Source: Amycolatopsis pretoriensis
GTDB taxonomy: Bacteria; Actinomycetota; Actinomycetes; Mycobacteriales; Pseudonocardiaceae
Reading direction: 5' to 3'
Assembly: GCF_900107925.1 (NCBI RefSeq)
Contig: NZ_FNUJ01000007.1
Span: 186,001-250,000 of the forward strand
Length of the DNA stretch: 64,000 bases
Position numbers and translations under genes: made by a program. This document shows positions 50,814 to 60,068 of the stretch, one piece after another (within the stretch, counting starts at the first letter, position 1; every line of letters starts with the position of its first letter). The notes beneath the pieces were generated by a model. The model saw only the letters and a program-made list of their open reading frames with translations, did no database searches and was not told the origin of the DNA.

Positions 50814-51829
50814 CCTCCCGCGAGCTCGTCACCGAGCGCCAGCAGCTGCGGGGTCGCCGGGCCGAGCTCGAATTCGAGGCGCTTCGCCGCGGTGAAGTAG
50901 CGGTGCACCTCGTGGTCCACGTCGATGCCGACACCGCCGTGGACGTGCACCGTCGTGTGGGCCACGCGGTGTCCCGCCTCCGCGGCCCAGAACTTGGCCG
51001 TCGCCACCGCTTCCGCCGCCGGCCGGTCCGAGGCCAGCTGCCAGGCGGCCTGCAGCGACGTCAGGCGCACCGCCTCGACGTCGACGTAGGCGTCCGCGAG
51101 GCGCTGGCGGACCGCCTGGAAGCCGCCGATGACGTGGTCGAACTGCTTGCGCTCGGCCGCGTACGCCGCGGTCAGCTCCAGGGATCGCTCGACGACGCCG
51201 AGCTGCTGCGCGCACACGCCGACCGTCCCGCGCAGCCGCAGCCACTCGCCGATGTCTCCCAGGGAAACCCCCGGCACACCGGACAGTTCGAGCAGGCACG
51301 CGTCCGCGTGGTCGGTCGTCGCCTGCGGCCGCACCGAGACGCCGGACGCGGCCGCGTCGACCAGGAAGACCTCGCCGGACGCCGCCACGAGGAACCCGTG
51401 GGCGAACGCGCCGAACGCCACCGCGGACCGCGAGCCCGAAAGCACGCCGTCCGAAGCCGTGAACCCGGACAGCGCCACCGCTAGAACACGTTCTCCTCGC
51501 AGGACCGGCAGCACCCAGCGGTCCACCAGCTCAGGCGTGCCGAACTCGGCCAGCGCGGCCGCCGCCATCGTGATCGACGGCAGGTACGGCACCGCCGCCA
51601 CCCCGCGGCCGATCTCGGTGAGCACCGCGCACTGCTCCAAGAGGCCGAACCCGCCGCCGCCCAGCGCCGACGGCAGGGCCGCGTCGAGCACGCCCGCCTG
51701 GCCCAGCGCCGTCCACAGTGGAGCGTCGAAGCCGCCGCTGCCGTGCGGATCATGGGTCGCCTTGTCGGCAACGATCCGCCGGGTCAGCGCGGCCAGATCG
51801 GCCGACGCCTCGGAAGGGGTGAAGTCCAT
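50810..51829 (-). CDS. fadE27: Acyl-CoA dehydrogenase, FadE27-like subunit
   Basis: 339-aa acyl-CoA dehydrogenase, shorter than classic homotetrameric ACADs. Helical N-terminus (PSEASADLAALTRRIVAD), middle beta domain, C-terminal bundle with QLGVVERSLELTAAYAAERKQFDHVIGGFQAVRQRLAD and HGGVGIDVDHEVHRYF. With its neighbour it should form the alpha2beta2 ChsE-type heterotetramer that dehydrogenates steroid side-chain CoA esters. Ninth bp after fadE26; named from synteny with mycobacterial fadE26-fadE27 next to mce4. Confidence 0.85.
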   Translation of the reverse strand: MDFTPSEASADLAALTRRIVADKATHDPHGSGGFDAPLWTALGQAGVLDAALPSALGGGGFGLLEQCAVLTEIGRGVAAVPYLPSITMAAAALAEFGTPELVDRWVLPVLRGERVLAVALSGFTASDGVLSGSRSAVAFGAFAHGFLVAASGEVFLVDAAASGVSVRPQATTDHADACLLELSGVPGVSLGDIGEWLRLRGTVGVCAQQLGVVERSLELTAAYAAERKQFDHVIGGFQAVRQRLADAYVDVEAVRLTSLQAAWQLASDRPAAEAVATAKFWAAEAGHRVAHTTVHVHGGVGIDVDHEVHRYFTAAKRLEFELGPATPQLLALGDELAGG

Positions 51830-51838
51830 GAGACGCTC

Positions 51839-52999
51839 CTAGCGCGTGACGGGCAGGCCGAGGGCGGTCGCGGCGATCATGTCCCGCTGGATCTCGTTGG
51901 TGCCGCCGCCGAAGGTGAGGATCAGCGCCGAGCGGTGCAGCCGCTCGATCCGCCCGGCCAGCAGCGCGCCCGGCGAGCCGTCGCGGACGACGGCGGCCGC
52001 GCCCAGCACCTCCATCAGCAGCCGGTAGGCCTCGATCGCGAACTCCGTGCCGTACACCTTCGTCGCCGACGCCTCCGCCGGCCCGAGCTCGCTCGCCGCG
52101 GCCGCCCAGGCGATCCGCCAGTTCCGCAGCTTCAGGTACTCCGCCCCGGCGTGCACCCGCGCGAGGTGCACCCGCACCCATTCCTGGTCGATGGCACCGG
52201 TTTCCTTCGCCCACGCCAGGACGTCGGCGAGGGCCTTGCGGACCGGCGCCGACGACGTCAGCGCGACGCGCTCGTGGTTGAGCTGGTTGGTGATCAGCGG
52301 CCAGCCGGCGTTCTCCTCGGCGACGCGCGCCGACACCGGCACGCGCACTTCGTCGTAGTACGTCGCGCTCGTCCCGGCGCCCGCGACCGTGCGCACCTTG
52401 GTCCACGAAAACCCGGGAGCCGACGTCGGCACGATCAGCATCGACAGCCCGCGGTGCTTCTTCGCGTCCGGGTCGGTCCGGACGGCGAGCCAGACGTAGT
52501 CGGCGTATTCGATCAGGCTCGTCCACATCTTCTGCCCGGTGACGACGTACTCGTCGCCGTCGCGCACCGCGCGCGTCCGCAGCGACGCGAGGTCGGTGCC
52601 GGCCTCCGGCTCCGAGTAGCCGATCGAGAAGTGCAGCTCGCCGGCGGCGATCTTCGGCAGGTAGAACGCCTTCTGCTCGTCGGTGCCGTAGCGCATGATG
52701 GTCGGCCCGACGGTGTTGACCGTGAGGAACGGGACCGGCACCCCGGCGACCGCCGCCTCGTCGGTGAAGATGAGCTGGTCGAGCATCGACCGGTCCTGCC
52801 CGCCGTACTCCTTCGGCCAGCCCAGCGCGAGCCAGCCGTCCTTGCCCAGCTGCCGGACGATCTCCTTGTACGCCACGCCATCGCCGTACTCGTCGCCCGC
52901 GCGCAGGCTCTCCCGCCGCTCCGGCGTCATCAGCTCGGCGAAGTACTCCCGAAGCTCCGCGGCCAGCGCGCGCTGCTCCGGTGTGTAGTCGATCCGCAC
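51839..52999 (-). CDS. fadE26: Acyl-CoA dehydrogenase, FadE26-like subunit
   Basis: 386-aa acyl-CoA dehydrogenase with FAD-binding FSIGYSEPEAGTDLASLRT and MWTSLIEYADYVWLAVRT segments and the C-terminal LTFGGGTNEIQRDMIA motif. Likely partner of the 339-aa protein in an alpha2beta2 steroid-type dehydrogenase (FadE26/FadE27 of M. tuberculosis act on cholesterol C8 side-chain CoA). Transcribed divergently from fdxD over a perfect KstR box 26 bp upstream. Confidence 0.88.
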   Translation of the reverse strand: MRIDYTPEQRALAAELREYFAELMTPERRESLRAGDEYGDGVAYKEIVRQLGKDGWLALGWPKEYGGQDRSMLDQLIFTDEAAVAGVPVPFLTVNTVGPTIMRYGTDEQKAFYLPKIAAGELHFSIGYSEPEAGTDLASLRTRAVRDGDEYVVTGQKMWTSLIEYADYVWLAVRTDPDAKKHRGLSMLIVPTSAPGFSWTKVRTVAGAGTSATYYDEVRVPVSARVAEENAGWPLITNQLNHERVALTSSAPVRKALADVLAWAKETGAIDQEWVRVHLARVHAGAEYLKLRNWRIAWAAAASELGPAEASATKVYGTEFAIEAYRLLMEVLGAAAVVRDGSPGALLAGRIERLHRSALILTFGGGTNEIQRDMIAATALGLPVTR

Positions 53000-53024
53000 C
53001 CGTCACCTCGATCCGGCGTTATAG

Positions 53025-53038
53025 TAGAACCTGTTCTA
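53025..53038. promoter_or_regulatory. KstR operator, fadE26/fdxD divergent promoter
   Basis: TAGAACCTGTTCTA is a perfect palindrome and a full match to the KstR consensus TNNAACNNGTTNNA of steroid-catabolism genes. It lies between the divergent fadE26 and fdxD starts, the same place as the KstR site in mycobacteria. KstR should repress both sides until a steroid-CoA intermediate binds it. Confidence 0.85.
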
Positions 53039-53069
53039 GTTGTACCAGGACTCACGCGGCGGAGGAAGC

Positions 53070-53261
53070 ATGGAGATCGGCGTCGATCGTTCGCTCTGCG
53101 AGGCGAACGCGGTGTGTGTCGGGTTCGCGCCGGACATCTTCGACCTGGACGACGACGAAGAACTCGTCATCCAGCCGGGCCCGGTGTTAGCCGATCGAAT
53201 AGAACAAGTTACAGATGCGGTCAAAGGCTGCCCGAAGAACGCCCTGTTCATCGCCGGTTAG
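53070..53261 (+). CDS. fdxD: Three-Cys ferredoxin, FdxD-like
   Basis: 63-aa small ferredoxin with Cys10, Cys16 and Cys55 (CEANAVC ... GCP) and no fourth Cys, typical of single-cluster [3Fe-4S]-type actinobacterial ferredoxins that feed cytochromes P450. MEIGVDRSLCEANAVCVGFAPDIFDLDD closely follows mycobacterial FdxD, encoded at the same place beside mce4. Probably gives electrons to a steroid P450 encoded elsewhere. GGAGGA before ATG 53070. Confidence 0.92.
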   Translation: MEIGVDRSLCEANAVCVGFAPDIFDLDDDEELVIQPGPVLADRIEQVTDAVKGCPKNALFIAG

Positions 53262-53290
53262 CGGTGTTCACTGAACCTCTTGCGAAGAGC

Positions 53291-53304
53291 AAGAACAGAT
53301 TCTA
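53291..53304. promoter_or_regulatory. Weak KstR-like half-matched box before SDR
   Basis: AAGAACAGATTCTA fits the KstR pattern except two positions (T to A at 1, G to A at 9). It is 40 bp upstream of the SDR start, so the downstream part of the operon might have a second KstR-controlled promoter. Confidence 0.4.
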
Positions 53305-53343
53305 GTGTAGGCGCGGTCACAGGACTCGACGAGGAGGCCTTGC

Positions 53344-54201
53344 GTGAGCCTGACCGGCAGGACAGCGATCGTAACGGGCGCCGCCGCGGGATTGGGACGG
53401 GCCGAAGCCCTCGCCCTCGCCGCGCGCGGGGCCACCGTCGTCGTCAACGACATCACCGAGGCCAAGGACGTCGTCGAAGAGATCGAAGGGGCAGGTGGCA
53501 AGGCTGTCGCGGTCGCCGGTGACGTCGGCGACCGGACGACTGCGGACGCGCTCGTGGCCGCCGCGCTCGACCTCGGCGGGCTCGATATCGTGGTCAACAA
53601 CGCGGGCGTGCTGCGCGACAAGATGCTCTTCTCGATGTCCGACGACGAGTGGGACACCGTCCTGCGCGTCCACCTGCGCGGCCACTTCCTGTTGTCCCGC
53701 AACGCGACGAAGTACTGGCGCGACAAGTCCAAAGCGGACGGACAGCCGGTGTACGGCCGGCTGGTCAACACCGCGTCCGAGGCGTTCCTCATCGGCTCGC
53801 CCGGTCAGCCCAACTACGCCGCGGCGAAGGCGGGTATCACCGCGCTCACCATGTCGGCCGCCCGCGGCCTGGCCAAGTACGGCGTCCGCGCCAACGCGAT
53901 CTGCCCGCGCGCGCGGACGGCGATGACCGAGGGCGTGTTCGGCTCCGCTCCCGCCGAGGGGGCCGATCCGCTCTCGGTCGAGCACGTCGCCCCCTTCGTC
54001 GCCTACCTCGCTTCGCCGGCCGCCGAGCACGTCAACGGCCAGGTGTTCATCGTCCACGGCGGCGCCGTCTCGCTGGTCGGGGCGCCGCGGATCGAGCAGC
54101 GCTGGTCCCTCGACGAGCTCGAGACGTCGGTCAGCACCTTCTTCGCCGACCGCGACCCCGGCCGGATGTTCGCCGCCACCGAAATCCTGGGAGAGTCATG
54201 A
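53344..54201 (+). CDS. Steroid-type short-chain dehydrogenase (Rv3502c-like)
   Basis: 285-aa NAD(P)-dependent SDR. Cofactor motif TGAAAGLGRAEA, NNAG at VVNNAG, catalytic Ser (NTASEAF) and YxxxK (NYAAAKAG). The order fdxD - SDR - yrbE4A follows the mycobacterial mce4 locus (Rv3503c-Rv3502c-Rv3501c), where the SDR is a putative 17-beta-hydroxysteroid or hydroxyacyl dehydrogenase. GTG 53344. Stop overlaps the next start by ATGA. Confidence 0.9.
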   Translation: MSLTGRTAIVTGAAAGLGRAEALALAARGATVVVNDITEAKDVVEEIEGAGGKAVAVAGDVGDRTTADALVAAALDLGGLDIVVNNAGVLRDKMLFSMSDDEWDTVLRVHLRGHFLLSRNATKYWRDKSKADGQPVYGRLVNTASEAFLIGSPGQPNYAAAKAGITALTMSAARGLAKYGVRANAICPRARTAMTEGVFGSAPAEGADPLSVEHVAPFVAYLASPAAEHVNGQVFIVHGGAVSLVGAPRIEQRWSLDELETSVSTFFADRDPGRMFAATEILGES

Positions 54202-54962
54202 GGCTGGACGGGAAGATCGCCCTCATCACCGGCGCCGCGCGCGGCCAGGGCGAAGCGGCCGCACGCGCGTTCGTCGCCGAGGGCGCGAAGGTGCTGCTCG
54301 CCGACATCCTCGACGACGAGGGCAAGCAGCTCGCCGCCGAGCTGGGGGAGCGGGCCGTCTACCAGCACCTCGACGTCGGCGACGAGGACGGCTGGGCCGC
54401 CGCCGTCGACCGGGCGGCCACCGAGTTCGGCGCGCCGAACGTGCTGGTCAACAACGCGGGCATCCTCCACTTCTCGGAACTCGGCAAGACGACGCTGGCC
54501 GACTACGAACGCGTCATCCGGGTGAACCAGATCGGGGCGTTTCTCGGGATGCGCTCGGTCGTTGAACCGATGACCGCCGCCGGCGGTGGCTCCATCGTCA
54601 ACGTGTCCTCTGTGGAGGGACTGGCCGGGATGCCCTACCTGATCGCCTACACCGCGAGCAAGTTCGCCATCCGCGGGATGACCAAGGTCGCCGCGATGGA
54701 GCTCGGCCGCAAGCACATCCGCGTCAACTCGGTGCACCCCGGCGCGATCGACACGCGGATGGTCGAGACCGCGGCGGGCGGGCAGAAAGTCGACATGTCG
54801 TACGTCGGGAAGAAAGTGGCGCTCGGCCGGGTCGGGCAGCCGGAGGACATCGCGAAGCTCGTCCTCTTCCTGGCCAGCGACGAAAGCGCGTACTGCACGG
54901 GAGCGGAGTTCGTCGCGGACGGCGGCGCCACGGCGTCGCACGCGCTCAACCTCAGTTTCTGA
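54198..54962 (+). CDS. Short-chain dehydrogenase, 3-alpha/20-beta-hydroxysteroid type
   Basis: 254-aa SDR: TGAARGQGEAAA, LVNNAG, NVSSVEGLAGMP and AYTASKFAIRGMTK (Tyr/Lys). Closely resembles mycobacterial FabG3 (3-alpha,20-beta-hydroxysteroid dehydrogenase), in the segment around GSIVNVSSVEGLAG. Translationally coupled to the previous SDR. This gene is an addition relative to the mycobacterial mce4 order, and likely a steroid oxidoreductase. An 85-bp gap to yrbE4A contains no strong KstR box. Confidence 0.9.
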   Translation: MRLDGKIALITGAARGQGEAAARAFVAEGAKVLLADILDDEGKQLAAELGERAVYQHLDVGDEDGWAAAVDRAATEFGAPNVLVNNAGILHFSELGKTTLADYERVIRVNQIGAFLGMRSVVEPMTAAGGGSIVNVSSVEGLAGMPYLIAYTASKFAIRGMTKVAAMELGRKHIRVNSVHPGAIDTRMVETAAGGQKVDMSYVGKKVALGRVGQPEDIAKLVLFLASDESAYCTGAEFVADGGATASHALNLSF

Positions 54963-55047
54963 CCGCAAGATCAGTTAACACCGCTAACGAAAATCGGGCA
55001 CCGGGTATGGAGAACACTCGGAGGTCAGCGACGACCTACTGGGAGGT

Positions 55048-55839
55048 GTGGTGAGCGAGAGCACGGGCACGCTCCCGGGAACCGCGGCCCTGACCCAGGT
55101 CGGCCGCCTCGCGACGCTTTCCTGGGAAGTCCTGCGCGCGATCTTCAAACGCCCGTTCCAGGCGCGGGAATGGATCCAGCAGTGCTGGTTCTTCGCCAGC
55201 GTCACGATCCTGCCGACCGCGCTGGTCGCCATTCCGTTCGGCGCCGTGATCGCGTTGCAGCTCGGTTCGCTGACCGCGCAGATCGGCGCCCAGTCGTTCA
55301 CCGGCGCGGCCAGCGCGCTCGCCATCGTGCAGCAGGCCAGCCCGCTGATCACCGCGCTGCTCGTGGCGGGCGCCGGCGGCAGCGCGGTCTGCGCGGACAT
55401 CGGCGCGCGCAAGATCCGCGAAGAGATCGACGCCATGGAGGTCCTCGGCGTCAACCCGATCCAGCGCCTGATCGTGCCGCGGGTGCTCGCCGCGATGGTC
55501 GTTTCGGTGCTGCTCAACGGCTTGGTCAGCGTCGTCGGCGTGCTCGGCGGCTACTTCTTCAACGTCGTCCTCCAGGGCGGCACGCCCGGCGCGTACCTGG
55601 CCAGCTTCAACGCGCTGGCCCAGGTGCCGGACCTCTGGGTCAGCGAGATCAAGGCGCTGCTGTACGGCTTCGTCGCCGGGGTCGTCGCCGCGTTCCGCGG
55701 GCTGAACCCGCCGCCCGGGCCGAAGGGCGTCGGCGACGCCGTCAACCAGGCCGTCGTCATCACGTTCCTGCTGCTGTTCCTCATCAACGTCGTGCTCACC
55801 GCGATCTACCTGCGGATCGTCCCGCCGAAGGCCATGTGA
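55048..55839 (+). CDS. yrbE4A: Mce4 permease YrbE4A
   Basis: 263-aa MlaE/YrbE permease subunit of the Mce4 ATP-driven steroid importer. About five to six membrane helices; the cytoplasmic EExDAxxxxG coupling motif reads IREEIDAMEVLGVNPIQRL, which docks to an MceG/Mkl ATPase encoded elsewhere. GTG-GTG start pair with GGGAGG just upstream. Stop overlaps yrbE4B (TGATG). Confidence 0.95.
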   Translation: MVSESTGTLPGTAALTQVGRLATLSWEVLRAIFKRPFQAREWIQQCWFFASVTILPTALVAIPFGAVIALQLGSLTAQIGAQSFTGAASALAIVQQASPLITALLVAGAGGSAVCADIGARKIREEIDAMEVLGVNPIQRLIVPRVLAAMVVSVLLNGLVSVVGVLGGYFFNVVLQGGTPGAYLASFNALAQVPDLWVSEIKALLYGFVAGVVAAFRGLNPPPGPKGVGDAVNQAVVITFLLLFLINVVLTAIYLRIVPPKAM

Positions 55840-56687
55840 TGACGGCGGAACCGATCGACCGCGACCGGACGCTCGAGTACATCGCGCGTCCCGGCCAGAG
55901 CCTGGAAGGCCTCGGCAAGCAGCTTGCGTTCGCCGCGAAAGCCCTCGCCTGGTCGCCGCGCACGATCCGCCGCTACGGCCGGGAAACGCTGCGGCTGCTC
56001 ACCGAAGTCTGCTTCGGCACCGGCGGCCTCGCCGTCATCGGCGGCACGCTCGGCGTGATGATCGGGATGACGCTGTTCACCGGTCTCATCGTCGGTCTGC
56101 AGGGCTATTCCGCGCTGAACCAGCTCGGCACGGCCGCGCTCACCGGGTTCATCTCCGCCTACTTCAACACCCGCGAAGTCGCGCCGCTGTCGGCCGGGCT
56201 CGCGTTGTCCGCGACCGTCGGCTGCGGCTTCACCGCCCAGCTCGGCGCGATGCGGATCTCCGAGGAGATCGACGCCCTGGAAGTCATGGGCGTGCCGAGC
56301 ATGCCCTACCTGGTGACGACCCGCGTGCTCGCCGGCGTCGCCGCGGTCATCCCGTTGTACGCGGTCGGCCTGCTTTCGAGCTACCTCGCGTCCCGGCAGA
56401 TCACCATCTGGCTCTACGGCCAGTCCGCGGGCACCTACGACCACTACTTCACGCTCTTCCTGCCACCCGGCGACGTCCTCTGGTCGTTCGGGAAGGTGAT
56501 CGTGTTCAGCGTGCTCGTGATCCTGTCCCACTGTTATTACGGCTTCAATGCCAGCGGCGGCCCGGCCGGCGTCGGCGTCGCGGTGGGCCGTGCGGTGCGG
56601 ACGTCGATCGTGCTGATCTCGGTGCTCGATTTCTTCCTGTCGCTGGCGATCTGGGGCGCGAACACGACGGTGAGGATCTCCGGATGA
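55839..56687 (+). CDS. yrbE4B: Mce4 permease YrbE4B
   Basis: 282-aa second MlaE-type permease. The coupling motif is ISEEIDALEVMGVPSMPYL. A 40-aa cytoplasmic N-terminus precedes the first helix. Forms the heterodimeric pore with YrbE4A. ATG overlaps the stop of yrbE4A and its own stop overlaps mce4A (ATGA). Confidence 0.95.
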   Translation: MTAEPIDRDRTLEYIARPGQSLEGLGKQLAFAAKALAWSPRTIRRYGRETLRLLTEVCFGTGGLAVIGGTLGVMIGMTLFTGLIVGLQGYSALNQLGTAALTGFISAYFNTREVAPLSAGLALSATVGCGFTAQLGAMRISEEIDALEVMGVPSMPYLVTTRVLAGVAAVIPLYAVGLLSSYLASRQITIWLYGQSAGTYDHYFTLFLPPGDVLWSFGKVIVFSVLVILSHCYYGFNASGGPAGVGVAVGRAVRTSIVLISVLDFFLSLAIWGANTTVRISG

Positions 56688-58006
56688 GGCGCGAGCTCTG
56701 GCAGCGGCTCCGGTACCAGGTGCTGGGGCTCGCCTTCCTGCTCGTCGCCGCCCTGTTCATCACGCTCACGCTCGCCGTCTACAACAAGGCCTTCACGCCG
56801 GTGACGCTCGTGAAGCTGGAGACCGACCGCGTCGGCAGCCAGCTGCGCACCGGCGGCGACGTCAAGGTCCGCGGCGTGCTCGTCGGCGAAGTCCGTTCGG
56901 TGCTGGCGAAAGGCGACCACGCCGAGCTGGAGCTGGCCCTCGATCCGGACAAGACGCACGTCATCCCGCGGAACGTCTCCGCGCGCTTGCTGCCGAAGAC
57001 GTTGTTCGGCGAGCGGTACGTCTCGCTGCAGCTGCCCGAGACGTCCGAGGGCCCGATCAAGGCCGGTGACGTCATCCCGCAGGACCGCAGCAGCGCGGCG
57101 ATCGAGCTGCAGAAAGTCCTCGACGACGTCATGCCGCTGCTGCAGGCCGTCCAGCCGGAGAAGCTCTCGAGCACGCTGACGGCGGTGTCGACCGCGCTCG
57201 AGGGCCGCGGCAAGCAGCTCGGCCAGACCCTCGTGCAGCTGAGCGACTACCTCGGCAAGCTGAACCCGTCGCTGCCGGACGTCAAAGCCGACATCACCGG
57301 CCTCGCGAACGTCGCGAACACCTACGACAAGGCCGCGCCGGACCTGCTGCAGGCGCTGTCGGACCTGACGACGACCAGCCGGACGATCGTCGACCAGCGC
57401 GCGCAGCTGACCGACCTCTACGCCACCGTCACCGCGGCGTCGGTCGACCTGACGAGCTTCCTGCAGGTGAACAAGGACAACCTGATCCGGCTCACCACGG
57501 CCATCCAGCCGACGCTCGACGTCCTCGCGAAGTACGCGCCCGAATACCCGTGCCTGATGCGTCAGCTCGCCGAATCCGTGCCGCGCGCGGAACTGGCGTT
57601 CGGCAAGGGCACCGCGCACCCCGAGGTCAGCCGGGTCACCATCGAGTTCGCCGCCAGCCGCGGCAAGTACCTGCCCGGCGTGGACGAGCCGAAATACGAC
57701 GACAAGCGCGGCCCGCGCTGCTACCCGCAGGTCCCGAAGCCCGGCGTCTGGCCGCAGTACCCGCCCGACGGCGCGATCGAGGACGGTTCCAGCAAGCCCG
57801 CGCCGCCCAAGAACCCGCCCGAGACGCTGCCCGCCGGCGGCGGCGCCATCGGCGGCGACGGCACGATCGTCGGCTCGGCCTACGAAACCGACCTGATCGA
57901 CCTGCTCGCCTCGCCCGCGCTCGGCACCTCGCCCGGTGACGTGCCCGGCTGGGCCGGTCTGATCGTAGGGCCGCTCTACCGCGGGGCGGAGGTGGAGCTG
58001 AAATGA
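56684..58006 (+). CDS. mce4A: Mce-family substrate-binding protein Mce4A
   Basis: 440-aa envelope protein: short cytoplasmic N-terminus, signal/anchor helix (LGLAFLLVAALFITLTLAVY), MlaD/MCE domain (about 35-115: VKLETDRVGSQLRTGGDVKVRGVLVGEVRSV...FGERYVSL) and a long helical domain that forms the periplasmic needle, ending in a Pro-rich tail with several Cys. First of six Mce subunits, one each expected per hexamer. Confidence 0.94.
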   Translation: MRRELWQRLRYQVLGLAFLLVAALFITLTLAVYNKAFTPVTLVKLETDRVGSQLRTGGDVKVRGVLVGEVRSVLAKGDHAELELALDPDKTHVIPRNVSARLLPKTLFGERYVSLQLPETSEGPIKAGDVIPQDRSSAAIELQKVLDDVMPLLQAVQPEKLSSTLTAVSTALEGRGKQLGQTLVQLSDYLGKLNPSLPDVKADITGLANVANTYDKAAPDLLQALSDLTTTSRTIVDQRAQLTDLYATVTAASVDLTSFLQVNKDNLIRLTTAIQPTLDVLAKYAPEYPCLMRQLAESVPRAELAFGKGTAHPEVSRVTIEFAASRGKYLPGVDEPKYDDKRGPRCYPQVPKPGVWPQYPPDGAIEDGSSKPAPPKNPPETLPAGGGAIGGDGTIVGSAYETDLIDLLASPALGTSPGDVPGWAGLIVGPLYRGAEVELK

Positions 58007-59040
58007 GGAACTTCGCCGGCTCACTGATCAAGCTCGCGGTGTTCGCCGTCGTCACCGTGCTGCTCACCGGGGTCCTGGCGGCCACCATCGCGAACACGAA
58101 CTTCGGCGAGACGGCCGGCTACCTGGCGAAGTTCACCGACGCGTCCGGGCTCAAGGAAGGCGACGACGTCCGCATCGCCGGGGTCAAGGTCGGCCAGGTC
58201 GACGCGATCGGGGTGGTCGAAGGCGAGCGGAACTTCGCCGAGGTGCGGTTCGACGTCGAGCAGGCCTACCGGCTGCCCGAGACGGTGACCGCGACGATCA
58301 AGTACCGCAACCTCGTCGGCCAGCGCTACCTCGCGCTCGGCACCGACGTGCCGGGCGATCGCGCGTTACCCGACGGCGGCACGATCCCGCCCGAGCGCAC
58401 CAAGCCCGCGCTCAACCTCACCGTGCTGTTCAACGGGTTCAAGCCGCTGTTCAAGGCGTTGAGCCCCAAGGACGTCAACCAGCTCTCGGCCGAGATCATC
58501 AGCGTCTTCCAGGGCGAGGGCGGCACGATCACCAGCCTGCTGCAGCACACCGCGTCGCTCACGACGGCGATCGCGAGCAAGGACCAGGTGATCGGCCAGG
58601 TCATCGCGAACCTCAACACCGTGCTCGGCACGGTCAACGCCCACGGCCCGCAGCTCGGCGACCTCATCGAGCAGACGCAGAAGCTGGTCAGCGGCCTGGC
58701 CGAGCAGCGCAAGCCGATCGGCGACGCGGTCAGCGCGCTCGGCGACCTCGCGGTGTCCACGACGGGCCTGCTCGCCGACGCGCGCCCGGCGCTCAAGGAC
58801 GACGTCGCCCAGCTCGGCGTGCTGTCGCAGAACCTCGGCGACTCCGGCGAACTGCTCAACCACCTGCTCGAAGTGCTGCCGGGCAACCTGCAGAAGTTCA
58901 CCCGGACGCTGAGCTACGGCAGCTGGTTCAACTACTACCTGTGCGGGATCACCGGCACCATCGGCATTTCCTCGCTCGACATCACCGTGCCGATCGTCCC
59001 CCTTCCCGGTACGAAGCGCGCGGAGAGGTGTGGTCCGTGA
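58003..59040 (+). CDS. mce4B: Mce4B
   Basis: 345-aa Mce protein: signal anchor (LIKLAVFAVVTVLLTGVLAATI), MCE domain with GLKEGDDVRIAGVKVGQVD and YRNLVGQRYLALG, then a helical shaft and C-terminal WFNYYLCGI segment. ATG 58003 overlaps mce4A stop (ATGA). Part of the six-subunit steroid-transport tube. Confidence 0.94.
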   Translation: MRNFAGSLIKLAVFAVVTVLLTGVLAATIANTNFGETAGYLAKFTDASGLKEGDDVRIAGVKVGQVDAIGVVEGERNFAEVRFDVEQAYRLPETVTATIKYRNLVGQRYLALGTDVPGDRALPDGGTIPPERTKPALNLTVLFNGFKPLFKALSPKDVNQLSAEIISVFQGEGGTITSLLQHTASLTTAIASKDQVIGQVIANLNTVLGTVNAHGPQLGDLIEQTQKLVSGLAEQRKPIGDAVSALGDLAVSTTGLLADARPALKDDVAQLGVLSQNLGDSGELLNHLLEVLPGNLQKFTRTLSYGSWFNYYLCGITGTIGISSLDITVPIVPLPGTKRAERCGP

Positions 59041-60068
59041 AGCCGCTGAAGGATCGCAACCAGGCGGGAGTCGGCGCGGTCGCGCTCGTGCTGATCGTGC
59101 TCGTCACCGCCACGACGTACTTCTCCGACCAGCTCCCGTTCTTCGGCAACGGCACGACCTACTCGGCGTACTTCGGCGAGTCCGCCGGGCTGGCGCCGGA
59201 CAACGAGGTCGAAGTCGCGGGCGTGAAGGTCGGCACGGTGTCGTCGGTGAAGCTGGCCGGCAAGCAGGTCCTCGTGCGCTTCCGCGTCAAGGACGTCCGG
59301 GTCGGCGACGCGACGACGGCGTCCATCGAGATCAAGACGCTGCTGGGGGAGAAGTACCTCGCGCTCGACCCGAAGGGCGACGGCGCGCAGGAGCCGGACA
59401 CCACGATCCCGCAGGCCCGCACGCGCACGCCGTTCCAGCTGCAGGACGCGTTCGAGCAGCTCTCGACGACGGTCGGCGACATCGACACGAAGCAGCTCGC
59501 GGACAGCTTCAACGCGTTGTCCGACAGTCTCAAGGACAGTCCGCAGTACCTGAAGGACACGCTGACGGGGTTGTCATCATTGGCGCGCACCGTTTCCTCC
59601 CGCGACGCCGACCTGCACACACTGCTGGCCAACACGAGCCAGGTGTCGAAGACGCTGTCCGACCGCAACGCCCAGCTGCAACGCGTGATCAGCGACGGCA
59701 ACCTGCTGCTGGGCGAGCTGCAGAACCGCAAGAAGGCGATCAACGCGCTGCTCACCGGCACCCAGCAGCTCTCGCAGCAGCTCACCGGGCTCGTCCAGGA
59801 CAACCGCGCGCAGCTCAAGCCGACGCTGGACAAGCTCGGGAAGGTGACCGACATCCTGCAGCGCAACCAGGGCAACCTCGACAAGAGCCTGCAGCTGATG
59901 GCGCCGTTCGCCCGCGTCGGCGCGAACGCGACCGGCAACGGCCGCTGGTTCGAGGGCTACCTGTGCGGGCTGCTGCCGCCAACGATCAACGCCGGCGTGG
60001 TGACGATCAACCCCGAAGGCTGCACCCCGCCGATCGCGGCGCCGAACCAGGGGGTGGGTGGCCGATGA
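59037..60068 (+). CDS. mce4C: Mce4C
   Basis: 343-aa Mce protein: anchor helix (AGVGAVALVLIVLVTATTYF), MCE domain with GLAPDNEVEVAGVKVGTVSSV and IKTLLGEKYLALDP, helical shaft, C-terminal WFEGYLCGLLPP. GTG 59037 overlaps mce4B stop (GTGA). Confidence 0.94.
   Translation: MKPLKDRNQAGVGAVALVLIVLVTATTYFSDQLPFFGNGTTYSAYFGESAGLAPDNEVEVAGVKVGTVSSVKLAGKQVLVRFRVKDVRVGDATTASIEIKTLLGEKYLALDPKGDGAQEPDTTIPQARTRTPFQLQDAFEQLSTTVGDIDTKQLADSFNALSDSLKDSPQYLKDTLTGLSSLARTVSSRDADLHTLLANTSQVSKTLSDRNAQLQRVISDGNLLLGELQNRKKAINALLTGTQQLSQQLTGLVQDNRAQLKPTLDKLGKVTDILQRNQGNLDKSLQLMAPFARVGANATGNGRWFEGYLCGLLPPTINAGVVTINPEGCTPPIAAPNQGVGGR

Noticed and set aside
51839..53006. 418-codon minus-strand alternative frame within fadE26
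   Set aside because: Arg/Ala-rich shadow; the 386-aa frame carries all acyl-CoA dehydrogenase motifs.
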